A stretch of DNA of 64,000 nucleotides from Limnohabitans sp. (lineage in GTDB: Bacteria > Pseudomonadota > Gammaproteobacteria > Burkholderiales > Burkholderiaceae_C): assembly GCA_021300495.1 (NCBI GenBank), contig JAJTDK010000007.1:29454-93453 (forward strand), in the 5' to 3' direction. This document shows positions 53,609 through 64,000 of this stretch, piece after piece (the stretch's first letter is position 1; each line of letters opens with the position of its first letter). A program made the position numbers and the translations under genes. A model generated the notes under the pieces. The model saw only the letters and a program-made list of their open reading frames with translations, had not been told where the DNA came from and did no database searches.

Positions 53609-55030
53609 ATGGCCCGCACGCTTTACGACAAAATTTGGGACGAACACGTCGTCCACACTGAAGAAGACGGCACCGCCGTCTTGTACATTGACCGCCACCT
53701 GGTCCATGAAGTCACCAGTCCCCAAGCCTTTGAGGGTTTGAGGCAGGCTGGTCGAAAAGTTTGGCGCGTGAGTTCCATCGTGGCCACTGCCGACCACAAT
53801 ACGCCCACCACAGGCTGGGAATTAGGCTACGACGGCATCACCGACCCCATCAGCAAAGAGCAAATCACCACGCTTGACAGCAACATTGCCGAGTTTGGTT
53901 CTGCCGCCTTTTTTCCTTTTATGTCTAAGCGCCAAGGCATTGTTCACGTCATTGGCCCAGAAAATGGCGCTACCTTGCCCGGTATGACCGTGGTTTGCGG
54001 TGACTCGCACACTTCCACACACGGCGCATTTGGCGCACTCGCACACGGCATTGGTACCAGTGAAGTTGAGCACGTCATGGCCACGCAAACTTTGTTGGCC
54101 AAAAAAGCCAAGAACATGCTCATCAAGGTCGAAGGCACGGTAGCCAAGGGTATCACCGGAAAAGACATTGTGTTGGCCATCATTGGCAAAATTGGAACAG
54201 CCGGCGGTACTGGCTACACCATTGAGTTTGGGGGCTCTGCCATTCGCGCACTTTCCCTGGAAGGTCGCATGACTGTTTGCAACATGGCCATTGAAGCGGG
54301 TGCGCGTGCCGGCCTGGTAGCTGTAGACGAGAAAACCATTGAGTATGTCAAAGGCCGCTTGTTGTCGCCCACTGGCGTGGAATGGGATCATGCGGTCACA
54401 TACTGGAAAACATTGCAGTCCGATGCAGGTGCGCACTTCGATGCCGTGGTTGAAATCAATGCAGCCGACATCGTGCCCCAAGTCACATGGGGTACTTCAC
54501 CCGAAATGGTGCTTGGCATCAATGGCATCGTGCCCGATCCTGACAAAGAAAAAGATGCCAACAAGCGCGATGCCATTGAGCGCGCCCTCACCTACATGGG
54601 ACTTCAACCTGGCAAAGCACTGAACGATATTTTTGTCGACAAAGTCTTCATTGGCTCGTGCACCAACAGCCGCATTGAGGACATGCGTGAGGCAGCCGCT
54701 TTGGTTAAAAAGTTGGGTCAAAAAGTTTCAAAAACAGTCAAGTTGGCCATGGTGGTACCAGGCTCTGGCTTGGTCAAAGAACAAGCCGAGCGCGAAGGCC
54801 TACACGAAATTTTCAAGGCCGCTGGTTTTGAATGGCGTGAACCCGGCTGCTCCATGTGCTTGGCCATGAACGCAGACCGCTTAGAGCCCGGCGAGCGTTG
54901 CGCCAGCACCAGCAACCGCAACTTTGAAGGCCGTCAAGGCGCTGGCGGACGCACGCACTTGGTCAGCCCCGCCATGGCCGCAGCCGCCGCCATTCATGGT
55001 CACTTTGTGGACATTCGTCAGTTTGCCTAA
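53609..55030 (+). CDS. leuC: 3-isopropylmalate dehydratase large subunit
   Basis: [59 protein letters not shown]. Confidence 0.97.
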   Translation: MARTLYDKIWDEHVVHTEEDGTAVLYIDRHLVHEVTSPQAFEGLRQAGRKVWRVSSIVATADHNTPTTGWELGYDGITDPISKEQITTLDSNIAEFGSAAFFPFMSKRQGIVHVIGPENGATLPGMTVVCGDSHTSTHGAFGALAHGIGTSEVEHVMATQTLLAKKAKNMLIKVEGTVAKGITGKDIVLAIIGKIGTAGGTGYTIEFGGSAIRALSLEGRMTVCNMAIEAGARAGLVAVDEKTIEYVKGRLLSPTGVEWDHAVTYWKTLQSDAGAHFDAVVEINAADIVPQVTWGTSPEMVLGINGIVPDPDKEKDANKRDAIERALTYMGLQPGKALNDIFVDKVFIGSCTNSRIEDMREAAALVKKLGQKVSKTVKLAMVVPGSGLVKEQAEREGLHEIFKAAGFEWREPGCSMCLAMNADRLEPGERCASTSNRNFEGRQGAGGRTHLVSPAMAAAAAIHGHFVDIRQFA

Positions 55031-55042
55031 ATAGGAATCCAC

Positions 55043-55687
55043 ATGCAAAAATTCACTGTACACAAAGGCCTCGTGGCGCCCATGGACCGCGAGAACGTCG
55101 ACACCGACGCCATCATTCCCAAGCAGTTCTTAAAGTCGATTCGCAAAACCGGCTTTGGCCCCAATCTGTTTGACGAATGGCGCTACTTGGATCCAGGCTA
55201 TCCAGGCCAGGATCCAGCCAGCCGCAAACCCAACCCAGACTTCATTCTGAACCAAGCTCGATATCAAGGTGCCTCTATTTTGCTGGCTCGCAAAAACTTT
55301 GGCTGCGGTTCATCCCGCGAGCACGCCCCTTGGGCCATTGACCAATATGGTTTTCGCGCCGTCATCGCGCCCAGCTATGCCGACATTTTTTTCAACAACT
55401 GTTTTAAAAACGGTTTGTTGCCCATCGTTTTGCCTGAAAACATTGTTTCAAAATTGTTTGACGAAGTGGCTGCCTTTCCCGGCTATCAACTCACCATCGA
55501 TCTTGAGCGCCAAGTGGTGGTTCGTGCACAAGGTGAAGAAGTTCCATTTGAGGTCCAAGCATTTCGCAAATACTGTTTGATCAACGGTTTGGATGACATC
55601 GGTTTAACTTTGCGCCACGCTGAAAAAATCAAAACCTTCGAAGCTGAACGATTGGTCACAAAGCCATGGTTAGCGCACGTGGCTTGA
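55043..55687 (+). CDS. leuD: 3-isopropylmalate dehydratase small subunit
   Basis: [54 protein letters not shown]. Confidence 0.97.
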   Translation: MQKFTVHKGLVAPMDRENVDTDAIIPKQFLKSIRKTGFGPNLFDEWRYLDPGYPGQDPASRKPNPDFILNQARYQGASILLARKNFGCGSSREHAPWAIDQYGFRAVIAPSYADIFFNNCFKNGLLPIVLPENIVSKLFDEVAAFPGYQLTIDLERQVVVRAQGEEVPFEVQAFRKYCLINGLDDIGLTLRHAEKIKTFEAERLVTKPWLAHVA

Positions 55688-55776
55688 AAAGGCGATTTTG
55701 AAATAACAATGGGTATACGTCGGCCAACTCAACTCGGCCTACTCAAAATACATTCCACCTTTATAGTGAATACATC

Positions 55777-56672
<896 letters not shown>

Positions 56673-56743
56673 CAGCTCCGACTCGTCATGCCCTTCCGGC
56701 TCGACGAGTCGGAATCTCAAAATTAAATTGAAAGGGTGATGAC

Positions 56744-57898
56744 ATGAAATTGGTAGGACTTGTAGGATGGCGCGGCATGGTGGGTTCCGTTTTGATGGAC
56801 CGCATGCAGGCCGAGGGCGACTTTGGTTTGATCGAACCTTTGTTTTTCTCCACCTCCAACTCTGGCGGCCAAGCCCCCGCCATGGCCAAAAACGAAACGA
56901 CTTTGCAAGATGCTTTCAACATCGATGCTCTGAAACGTTGCGACATCATCATCACCGCACAAGGCGGCGACTACACCACCGAAGTTTTTCCCAAGCTGCG
57001 TGCAGCTGGCTGGAATGGTCATTGGATTGACGCCGCCTCTACTTTGCGAATGGACAAAGACGCCATCATCATTTTGGATCCGGTCAACATGCCTGTCATT
57101 CAAACAGCACTGAAAAATGGCGGAAAAAATTGGATTGGCGGCAATTGCACAGTCAGCTGTATGTTGATGGGTGTGGGCGCTTTGTACAAGGCTGGTTTGG
57201 TTGAATGGATGAGCACCCAAACTTACCAAGCAGCCTCCGGTGGTGGCGCACAACACATGCGCGAGCTGCTCACTCAATACGGCACACTGAACGCTGAGGT
57301 CAAGGACTTGCTCGACGATCCCAAGAGCGCCATTTTGGAAATCGATCGCAAAGTCATTGACAAGCAACGCGCCCTCACAGGCGCTGAGACTTCCAATTTT
57401 GGCGTCCCCCTGGGTGGCTCACTCATTCCCTGGATCGACAAAGATCTGGGTATCGGCAAGAACCGAGACGAGATGGGGTGGGGCATGTCCAAGGAAGAAT
57501 GGAAAGGCATGGCCGAATCGAACAAAATTTTGGGTTTGGGCGAAGGCTTCAACAAGCCAGCCATTCCTGTCGATGGTTTTTGCGTTCGCGTGGGCGCCAT
57601 GCGTTGCCACAGCCAGGCCCTGACCTTCAAACTGAAAAAAGACGTGCCCGTGGCCGACATCGAAGCCATGATCGCAGCTGACAACCAGTGGGTCAAAGTG
57701 GTTCCCAATACACGCGAAGCCACCTTGCAACACCTCACACCCGTGGCGGTGACAGGCACCATGACCATTCCTGTGGGCCGAATCCGCAAGTTGGCCATGG
57801 GCCCAGACTATGTGGGTGCTTTCACCATTGGTGACCAATTGCTGTGGGGCGCGGCTGAACCACTTCGCCGCATGCTGCGCATTTTGTTGGCCGCATAA
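56744..57898 (+). CDS. asd: aspartate-semialdehyde dehydrogenase
   Basis: [51 protein letters not shown]. Confidence 0.97.
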   Translation: MKLVGLVGWRGMVGSVLMDRMQAEGDFGLIEPLFFSTSNSGGQAPAMAKNETTLQDAFNIDALKRCDIIITAQGGDYTTEVFPKLRAAGWNGHWIDAASTLRMDKDAIIILDPVNMPVIQTALKNGGKNWIGGNCTVSCMLMGVGALYKAGLVEWMSTQTYQAASGGGAQHMRELLTQYGTLNAEVKDLLDDPKSAILEIDRKVIDKQRALTGAETSNFGVPLGGSLIPWIDKDLGIGKNRDEMGWGMSKEEWKGMAESNKILGLGEGFNKPAIPVDGFCVRVGAMRCHSQALTFKLKKDVPVADIEAMIAADNQWVKVVPNTREATLQHLTPVAVTGTMTIPVGRIRKLAMGPDYVGAFTIGDQLLWGAAEPLRRMLRILLAA

Positions 57899-57932
57899 AG
57901 ACACTCGGCTGTAAGCAGATAACGCCCTCCGA

Positions 57933-59288
57933 ATGACTTGGTCTCAATTACTTCTAACCCGCCTTCGCGTTGGTTTACTCTGCTTCATGGGCTGTGGCTT
58001 GATCTGTCTCAGCCTCAGTGTGCACGCCTTGACGCTGGCAGGTATCGAGGTGCAATCGAACAAAGGTGAGCCATTGCGTGCCGAGATCAGCGTATCAAGC
58101 GCTACAGCTGAAGAATGGGGACAACTGGTCGTCAGGCTTGCACCCGCCGAAAGATTTGCACAACTGGGCTTGGTTTTCACACCTGCTGTCAGTCAATTAC
58201 AAGTTGAGTTGTTAGAAACAACAGATGGCAACAAACGCATTCGCTTGTTGAGCCCTCAAGCCTTCTCTGAGAATTTTGTCGATCTTTTGATAGAAGCACA
58301 AACGCCATCAGGCAAATGGGTGAAAGCATTCACTTTGATGCTCAAACCTGCGCCAGTGAAAGTCGACGCGCCTATCAAACTGCCTGAAGCGGCACAAGCC
58401 CCCACTGAACATGTCGTTCAACAAGGCGAAAGTGCCAGTCAAATTATTCAAAAGTGGTTATCTGAAGACATGAGCACCCAACAGATGCTGGTCGCATTGC
58501 TCAAAAATCAGCCAGACGCTTTCATTCAGGGCAATGTGAATTTGCTGCGTGCAGGTGCTGTTCTGAAAGCACCCTCACCCACTGCTGTTCGGGCCATCGA
58601 TACAGAAGATGCACGTCAATTTCTGATCTCACAACAAAAAGAATTTATCGCCTTTTCTCAGGCTGCCGCTCAAAATCCTCAAGCCATCAATGCGCAAGCC
58701 CCGTCTCGGCAAATGACAGGCAAAGTGGGGCAAGAAGATCCTACCGCCAACCCGCAAAGCGTGACCATAGACCAACTGAAACTATCGCAAGCTAAGCTAG
58801 AAAAGCAAAATGCAGAAACAAGATTGGCGGCCCAGCGCGCATTGAAAGATGCTCAAAAACAATTGGACACACTGCAAGAAAACGTCAATCAATTGGTGCA
58901 ACTTACGACAGCAGCACCCATCAGCTTAGAGCAAACAACGCCCTCCACGAACCACAAATCGGCTGAAAATGGCACCGGCATGCTCAACTTAAACAGCCTG
59001 CTAGAAGCACCTCACAAAAACGCTTACCTTTGGGCCGCCCTCACGCTTTTAGGCGTGCTTGCTGTTTGGGCAGGGCTTCGAATTCAAAGCCGAAAAACAA
59101 GTCATACCTTGAGCACTTTGATGCCTTCTGAAGAGATTGGGAAATCAGCTGGCATGGCGACACACAGCGCAAAGTTAGAAATGCCATCTAACATCGCAGC
59201 ACTCGATTTGAATTTAGATTTAGCGCCACAAGCCAACAACAAGCTGAGCAGCGTCAGATCCCCTGCAAGCACTGAGACGCTCCAGTGA
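57933..59288 (+). CDS. FimV/HubP-like protein, short form (451 aa)
   Basis: Signal peptide, LTLAGIEVQSNKGEPLRAEISV N-terminal domain, LysM-like VVQQGESASQIIQKW, coiled coil, one TM; located upstream of truA. Confidence 0.8.
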   Translation: MTWSQLLLTRLRVGLLCFMGCGLICLSLSVHALTLAGIEVQSNKGEPLRAEISVSSATAEEWGQLVVRLAPAERFAQLGLVFTPAVSQLQVELLETTDGNKRIRLLSPQAFSENFVDLLIEAQTPSGKWVKAFTLMLKPAPVKVDAPIKLPEAAQAPTEHVVQQGESASQIIQKWLSEDMSTQQMLVALLKNQPDAFIQGNVNLLRAGAVLKAPSPTAVRAIDTEDARQFLISQQKEFIAFSQAAAQNPQAINAQAPSRQMTGKVGQEDPTANPQSVTIDQLKLSQAKLEKQNAETRLAAQRALKDAQKQLDTLQENVNQLVQLTTAAPISLEQTTPSTNHKSAENGTGMLNLNSLLEAPHKNAYLWAALTLLGVLAVWAGLRIQSRKTSHTLSTLMPSEEIGKSAGMATHSAKLEMPSNIAALDLNLDLAPQANNKLSSVRSPASTETLQ

Positions 59289-60067
59289 GAATTGCTTTGG
59301 GCATCACCTACAACGGTCAGCCCTATCAAGGCTGGCAAAGCCAGAGCACGGGGCTCACCATTCAAGATAAATTAGAAAAGGCCCTCAAAGAATTCACTAC
59401 CCAAAAAGTAACCACCCTGTGCGCAGGCCGCACCGATGCGGGTGTTCATGGTTTGATGCAAGTGGTTCACTTTGATACGCCCCTTGAGCGCGACATGGGC
59501 TCTTGGGTGCGCGGCACCAACCGTTATTTACCCGATGACATTTCTGTTCAATGGGCGCACGAAGTTCCCGCGGAGTTTCATGCGAGGGGCAGCGCCTTAT
59601 CGCGCCGCTATGCCTATATTTTGCTTGAGTCGCCTGTTCGTCCCAGCTTAGAGTTTGGTCGTGCAGGCTGGGTCTACCGCCCCTTGGACGAAGCAAGCAT
59701 GCGCCAAGCTTGTCAATATCTTTTGGGTGAGCACGACTTCACATCTTTCAGAGCCAGCAGCTGCCAGGCCTTGTCGCCTGTCAAAACCATGATGCGCATC
59801 GACATTCACAAACACGGCCCCTACTGGCGTTTTGAATTTGAAGGCAACGCCTTTTTGCACCACATGATTCGCAACATCATGGGTTGCATGGTCACCATTG
59901 GCCAGGGCTTTCAAACGCCAGAATGGATGGCTGATGTGATTGAAAGCAAACGCCGCGACGCAGCCGCTCCCACATTTTCGCCAGATGGTTTGTATTTTCA
60001 AGGTCCGGTCTATGAGCCAAAATGGGGGCTGCCATCTACCACCCCCCCTTTTCACTGGTTGCCATGA
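59285..60067 (+). CDS. truA: tRNA pseudouridine(38-40) synthase
   Basis: MRIALGITYNGQPYQGWQSQ, CAGRTDAGVHGLMQVVHFDT; GTG start overlaps upstream TGA. Confidence 0.96.
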   Translation: MRIALGITYNGQPYQGWQSQSTGLTIQDKLEKALKEFTTQKVTTLCAGRTDAGVHGLMQVVHFDTPLERDMGSWVRGTNRYLPDDISVQWAHEVPAEFHARGSALSRRYAYILLESPVRPSLEFGRAGWVYRPLDEASMRQACQYLLGEHDFTSFRASSCQALSPVKTMMRIDIHKHGPYWRFEFEGNAFLHHMIRNIMGCMVTIGQGFQTPEWMADVIESKRRDAAAPTFSPDGLYFQGPVYEPKWGLPSTTPPFHWLP

Positions 60068-60747
60068 GCTCTGACGTTCACAACACCCTCATCAAAATTT
60101 GCGGTCTCACCCGAGAAGCCGATGTCTTGGCCTGCGTCCAAGCCGGTGCCAACGCCATTGGTTTTGTGATGTACCCCCCAAGTGCCAGATACGTTTCACC
60201 CGAACGTGCCGGCATTCTGGCCAAATTGCTGCCACAGGGCACCACCCCGGTTCTCTTGTTTGTCAATGCCAGCCTAGAAGACGTTCAAGCGGCCTGTCAA
60301 GCCGTCCCTGACGCCCTGCTTCAGTTTCACGGCGACGAATCGCCTGCTGAGTGCGAGCGTATGGCCCACGCAGTCAATCGCCCCTACTGGCGCGCAGCCC
60401 GAATTCCCACAGAAAACACCACTTCGTTTGACTTGGTAAAATTCGCCCAAGATTACTCAAATGCCCAGGCCATTCTGCTCGACGCTCATGTTGACGGATA
60501 CGGTGGTGGCGGGAAAACATTCAATTGGTCACAGCTTCCTCCAAACGTCAACGCTCACCTCGTTTTGAGTGGTGGATTGACGCCTGCAAATGTGACCGAT
60601 GGCATTCGAACGCTTCGGCCCAAAGCCCTGTCTTTGGCCGTTGATGTCAGCTCGGGCGTAGAACTTGATGGCCAAAAAGGCCTCAAAGACGTCCGGAAAA
60701 TCCAAGAATTTGTGGCTGCTGTCAAAGCAGCCGATGCCATTGAGTAA
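60064..60747 (+). CDS. trpF: phosphoribosylanthranilate isomerase
   Basis: [44 protein letters not shown]. Confidence 0.96.
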   Translation: MSSDVHNTLIKICGLTREADVLACVQAGANAIGFVMYPPSARYVSPERAGILAKLLPQGTTPVLLFVNASLEDVQAACQAVPDALLQFHGDESPAECERMAHAVNRPYWRAARIPTENTTSFDLVKFAQDYSNAQAILLDAHVDGYGGGGKTFNWSQLPPNVNAHLVLSGGLTPANVTDGIRTLRPKALSLAVDVSSGVELDGQKGLKDVRKIQEFVAAVKAADAIE

Positions 60748-60751
60748 GCAC

Positions 60752-62047
60752 ATGAACAATTATCAGCAACCCGATGCCTCTGGCCACTTCGGCATTTATG
60801 GCGGCAGTTTTGTCAGCGAAACCCTGACACATGCCATTTTGGAATTGCGCGAAGCCTACGCCAAGTACCAAAACGATCCTGCGTTTTTAGCCGAGTTCAA
60901 CTACGAACTGGCGCACTTTGTGGGACGCCCTTCCCCCATCTATCACGCAGCGCGCATGAGCCGTGAAATGGGTGGTGCGCAAATTTATTTGAAGCGCGAA
61001 GACCTCAACCACACTGGCGCGCACAAAATCAACAACACCATTGGCCAAGCCATGTTGGCCAAGCGCATGGGCAAGCCTCGCATCATTGCCGAAACAGGCG
61101 CCGGACAACACGGCGTGGCCACGGCCACCATTTGTGCGCGGTATGGCCTGGAGTGCGTGGTTTACATGGGCTCAGAAGACGTCAAGCGCCAGAGCCCCAA
61201 TGTCTATCGCATGAAACTGCTGGGCGCCACCGTGGTCCCCGTGACCTCGGGTAGCCGCACCTTGAAAGATGCTTTGAACGAGGCCATGCGCGATTGGGTG
61301 GCCAACGTCGACAACACCTTTTACATCATTGGCACGGTTGCGGGCCCGCACCCTTACCCCATGATGGTTCGTGATTTCCAAAGTGTCATTGGCACGGAAT
61401 GTATCGAGCAAATGCCCAAGCTGTTGGCACAAACTGGTTTGCACAGCCAACAACCTGACGCTGTCATTGCGTGTGTGGGCGGCGGTTCTAACGCCATGGG
61501 TATTTTCTATCCCTACATCAACCACAAGAACACACGTTTGATTGGCGTAGAGGCTGCAGGCGAAGGCTTAGAGAGCGGTAAACACTCCGCCTCCTTGCAA
61601 CGCGGCAGTCCTGGCGTACTGCATGGCAACCGCACTTACATCTTGCAAGATGACAACGGCCAAATTACCGAGACACACAGCATCAGCGCCGGCCTCGACT
61701 ACCCCGGCGTCGGACCAGAGCACGCTTTCTTGAAAGACATTGGCCGTGCTGAATACGTCGGCATCACCGACCAAGAGGCCTTGGATGCGTTTCACTATTT
61801 GTGTCGTACCGAAGGCATCATCCCTGCATTGGAATCTAGCCACGCTGTGGCTTATGCCAAAAAACTCGCCGCCACCATGAAGCCCGATCAGTCCATTTTG
61901 ATCAACATGTCAGGCCGAGGTGACAAAGACATTGGCACTGTGGCCGACCTCAGCAACGCCGACTTCTACTGCCGACCTAGCTGCCAAGGTCAAGGCGTTA
62001 AAGGTGGCTTGGCAATGGGTGAGCAGCCTGTGAAAGTTTTCAAATGA
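60752..62047 (+). CDS. trpB: tryptophan synthase beta subunit
   Basis: [48 protein letters not shown]. Confidence 0.98.
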   Translation: MNNYQQPDASGHFGIYGGSFVSETLTHAILELREAYAKYQNDPAFLAEFNYELAHFVGRPSPIYHAARMSREMGGAQIYLKREDLNHTGAHKINNTIGQAMLAKRMGKPRIIAETGAGQHGVATATICARYGLECVVYMGSEDVKRQSPNVYRMKLLGATVVPVTSGSRTLKDALNEAMRDWVANVDNTFYIIGTVAGPHPYPMMVRDFQSVIGTECIEQMPKLLAQTGLHSQQPDAVIACVGGGSNAMGIFYPYINHKNTRLIGVEAAGEGLESGKHSASLQRGSPGVLHGNRTYILQDDNGQITETHSISAGLDYPGVGPEHAFLKDIGRAEYVGITDQEALDAFHYLCRTEGIIPALESSHAVAYAKKLAATMKPDQSILINMSGRGDKDIGTVADLSNADFYCRPSCQGQGVKGGLAMGEQPVKVFK

Positions 62048-62853
62048 GCCGCATTGAAGCCACCTTCCAACAACTGAAAGCCTCTGGTCGCAAGGCCTTG
62101 ATTCCCTACGTCACAGCTGGCTATCCTTTTGCCGACGTCACGCCCGAGCTCATGCACGCCATGGTGGAGGCAGGCGCAGATGTCATTGAATTGGGCGTAC
62201 CCTTTAGCGACCCTTCAGCCGATGGTCCCGTCATTCAAAAAGCGGGCGACAAGGCCTTGGCCTTTGGCATTGGCACCTCGCATGTGATTGACATGGTCAA
62301 AGTCTTTCGCGAGAAGAACCATGCCACCCCCGTGGTGCTAATGGGTTATGCCAACCCAATAGAACGCTATGACTTGAAACACGGCAAAGACAGCTTTATT
62401 CGCGACGCCTCCGCAGCCGGCATCGATGGGGTCTTGGTGGTGGACTACCCGCCCGAAGAATGCGTTGAATTTGCCGCTAAATTGCGCGCACACAAAATGG
62501 ACTTGATCTTCTTACTGGCTCCTACCAGCACCGATCAGCGCATGCAGCAGGTGGCCGATGTGGCCAGTGGTTATGTCTACTATGTCTCTCTGAAGGGCGT
62601 CACAGGATCTGGCGCCCTGAACACGGCTGAAGTTGAAGCCATGTTGCCTCGCATTCGCCAAAAAGTGAGCATCCCAGTCGGCGTTGGCTTTGGTATCCGC
62701 GATGCCGAAACAGCAAAGGCTATCGGCAAAGTGGCAGATGCAGTGGTCATTGGTAGCAAAATCATCCAATTGATCGAAAATGAACCCCGCGATAAAGTGG
62801 CCGCAGTGGCGGGCACTTTCTTGCGCGAAATTCGCCAGGCCATGGACGCCTGA
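62044..62853 (+). CDS. trpA: tryptophan synthase alpha subunit
   Basis: [47 protein letters not shown]. Confidence 0.98.
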   Translation: MSRIEATFQQLKASGRKALIPYVTAGYPFADVTPELMHAMVEAGADVIELGVPFSDPSADGPVIQKAGDKALAFGIGTSHVIDMVKVFREKNHATPVVLMGYANPIERYDLKHGKDSFIRDASAAGIDGVLVVDYPPEECVEFAAKLRAHKMDLIFLLAPTSTDQRMQQVADVASGYVYYVSLKGVTGSGALNTAEVEAMLPRIRQKVSIPVGVGFGIRDAETAKAIGKVADAVVIGSKIIQLIENEPRDKVAAVAGTFLREIRQAMDA

Positions 62854-62874
62854 TCAACACACAAGGACATCGAC

Positions 62875-63747
62875 ATGAGTTGGCTCGAAAAACTGCTCCC
62901 CCCAAAAATTCTGCACACCGACCCAGCCGACCGCCGCAGTGTGCCCGAGGGTTTATGGATCAAGTGCCCCAAGTGCGAGTCCGTTCTTTACAAAAATGAC
63001 TTAGAGCAAAACCAAAATGTTTGCCCCACCTGCAGTCACCACCACCGCATGGGTGCTCGCGCTCGCTTGAACAATTTTTTAGACAATGAAGGTCGCTACG
63101 AAATTGGCCAAGAAGTGGTGCCCGTTGACGCCTTGAAATTCAAAGACAGCCGCAAATACCCCGAGCGCATCAAAGAAGCCATGAGCAACACCGGTGAAAC
63201 CGATGCCTTGGTGGTCATGGGCGGTGCGATTCACAGCATCAATGTGGTTGCTGCTTGTTTTGAATTTGATTTCATGGGTGGCAGCATGGGCTCTGTGGTC
63301 GGAGAGCGTTTCGTGCGGGGCGTTGAAACTGCCATCGAGCAAAAAGTGCCCTTCATTTGCTTCACTGCAACTGGTGGCGCACGCATGCAAGAAGGACTTT
63401 TGTCTTTGATGCAGATGGCCAAAACCAATGCCGCCCTCACCCGATTGGCCAAAAAAGGCTTGCCTTACATCAGCGTCTTAACCGACCCCACCATGGGCGG
63501 CGTGTCGGCTGGCTTTGCTTTCATGGGCGATGTAGTCATTGCTGAACCCAAGGCCCTGATTGGCTTTGCAGGCCCTAGGGTGATTGAAAGCACCGTGCGC
63601 GTGACGTTACCAGAAGGTTTCCAACGCGCCGAGTTCTTGCAAGAAAAAGGCGCCATCGACTTCATTTGCGACCGCCGCGAATTGAAAATGAGCATTGCCA
63701 ATACCTTGGCCATGCTCACACGTCAATCGGCCGACGCGGTTAGCTGA
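62875..63747 (+). CDS. accD: acetyl-CoA carboxylase carboxyltransferase subunit beta
   Basis: Zinc finger [60 protein letters not shown]. Confidence 0.98.
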   Translation: MSWLEKLLPPKILHTDPADRRSVPEGLWIKCPKCESVLYKNDLEQNQNVCPTCSHHHRMGARARLNNFLDNEGRYEIGQEVVPVDALKFKDSRKYPERIKEAMSNTGETDALVVMGGAIHSINVVAACFEFDFMGGSMGSVVGERFVRGVETAIEQKVPFICFTATGGARMQEGLLSLMQMAKTNAALTRLAKKGLPYISVLTDPTMGGVSAGFAFMGDVVIAEPKALIGFAGPRVIESTVRVTLPEGFQRAEFLQEKGAIDFICDRRELKMSIANTLAMLTRQSADAVS

Positions 63748-63781
63748 TTCACTTCAAGCAGCGAACAAAAGTTCGCTGCGT

Positions 63782-64000
63782 CTAGAACCCACCGTGTTGC
63801 AAACCTGCCAGCAATATGCCGGCAATTTGCAAGATCACCAACAACACCAAGGGCGACAAGTCAATGCCGCCTGGCTGAGGCAAAGCATTTCGAATAGGCG
63901 CCAACCAAGGCTCTACCAATCGAGACAAAAGCATCATGCTGCCGCTATTGGGCTGCACCCAAGACAAGACGGCATACAGCAAAATAATGACGCTAAGGCC
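63782..64000 (-). CDS. YggT family membrane protein (partial, gene extends past window end)
   Basis: ...LSVIILLYAVLSWVQPNSGSMMLLSRLVEPWLAPIRNALPQPGGIDLSPLVLLVILQI. Confidence 0.85.
   Translation of the reverse strand, partial: GLSVIILLYAVLSWVQPNSGSMMLLSRLVEPWLAPIRNALPQPGGIDLSPLVLLVILQIAGILLAGLQHGGF

Noticed and set aside
53822-54481. 219-aa antisense ORF in leuC
   Set aside because: Shadow ORF opposite a highly conserved dehydratase
56723-57367. 214-aa antisense ORF in asd
   Set aside because: Shadow ORF opposite a conserved dehydrogenase

Overview
This window is about 64 kb of gene-dense core chromosome from a betaproteobacterium. Gene order and protein sequences look like Burkholderiales, probably Comamonadaceae; this is inferred from recall, not from a search. 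I saw no rRNA, tRNA, CRISPR array, prophage or transposon. Main blocks: prfB (with its programmed frameshift), pepN, fbp; rfbA-rfbC; a stand-alone cis-prenyltransferase beside an H-NS family gene; apaH, rsgA, orn; a DEAD-box helicase with an RGG tail; rpsP-rimM-trmD-rplS; folK-pcnB-HAD-hda; purM, murJ, rpsT, argD-argF; a TCA-cycle cluster (acnB, CitE-like lyase, mdh, GntR regulator, sdhCDABE, gltA); pntAB; leuCD-leuB-asd-fimV-like-truA-trpFBA-accD. I found no clear new multi-gene system. The most notable observations are: (1) a 12-bp perfect palindrome, TCTTATATAAGA, in both the mdh/gntR and the DUF3579/argD intergenic regions, suggesting a small regulon; (2) a cluster of apparent internal deletions in housekeeping genes (pepN, a cobD-like gene, the sdhE/gltA junction, leuB), which is either real gene decay or an assembly problem; (3) a U_UUA_AAC slippery heptamer in the correct phase exactly at the pepN frame change; (4) a probable private promoter and leader for rplS, and a leader ORF ahead of an RGG-type helicase.
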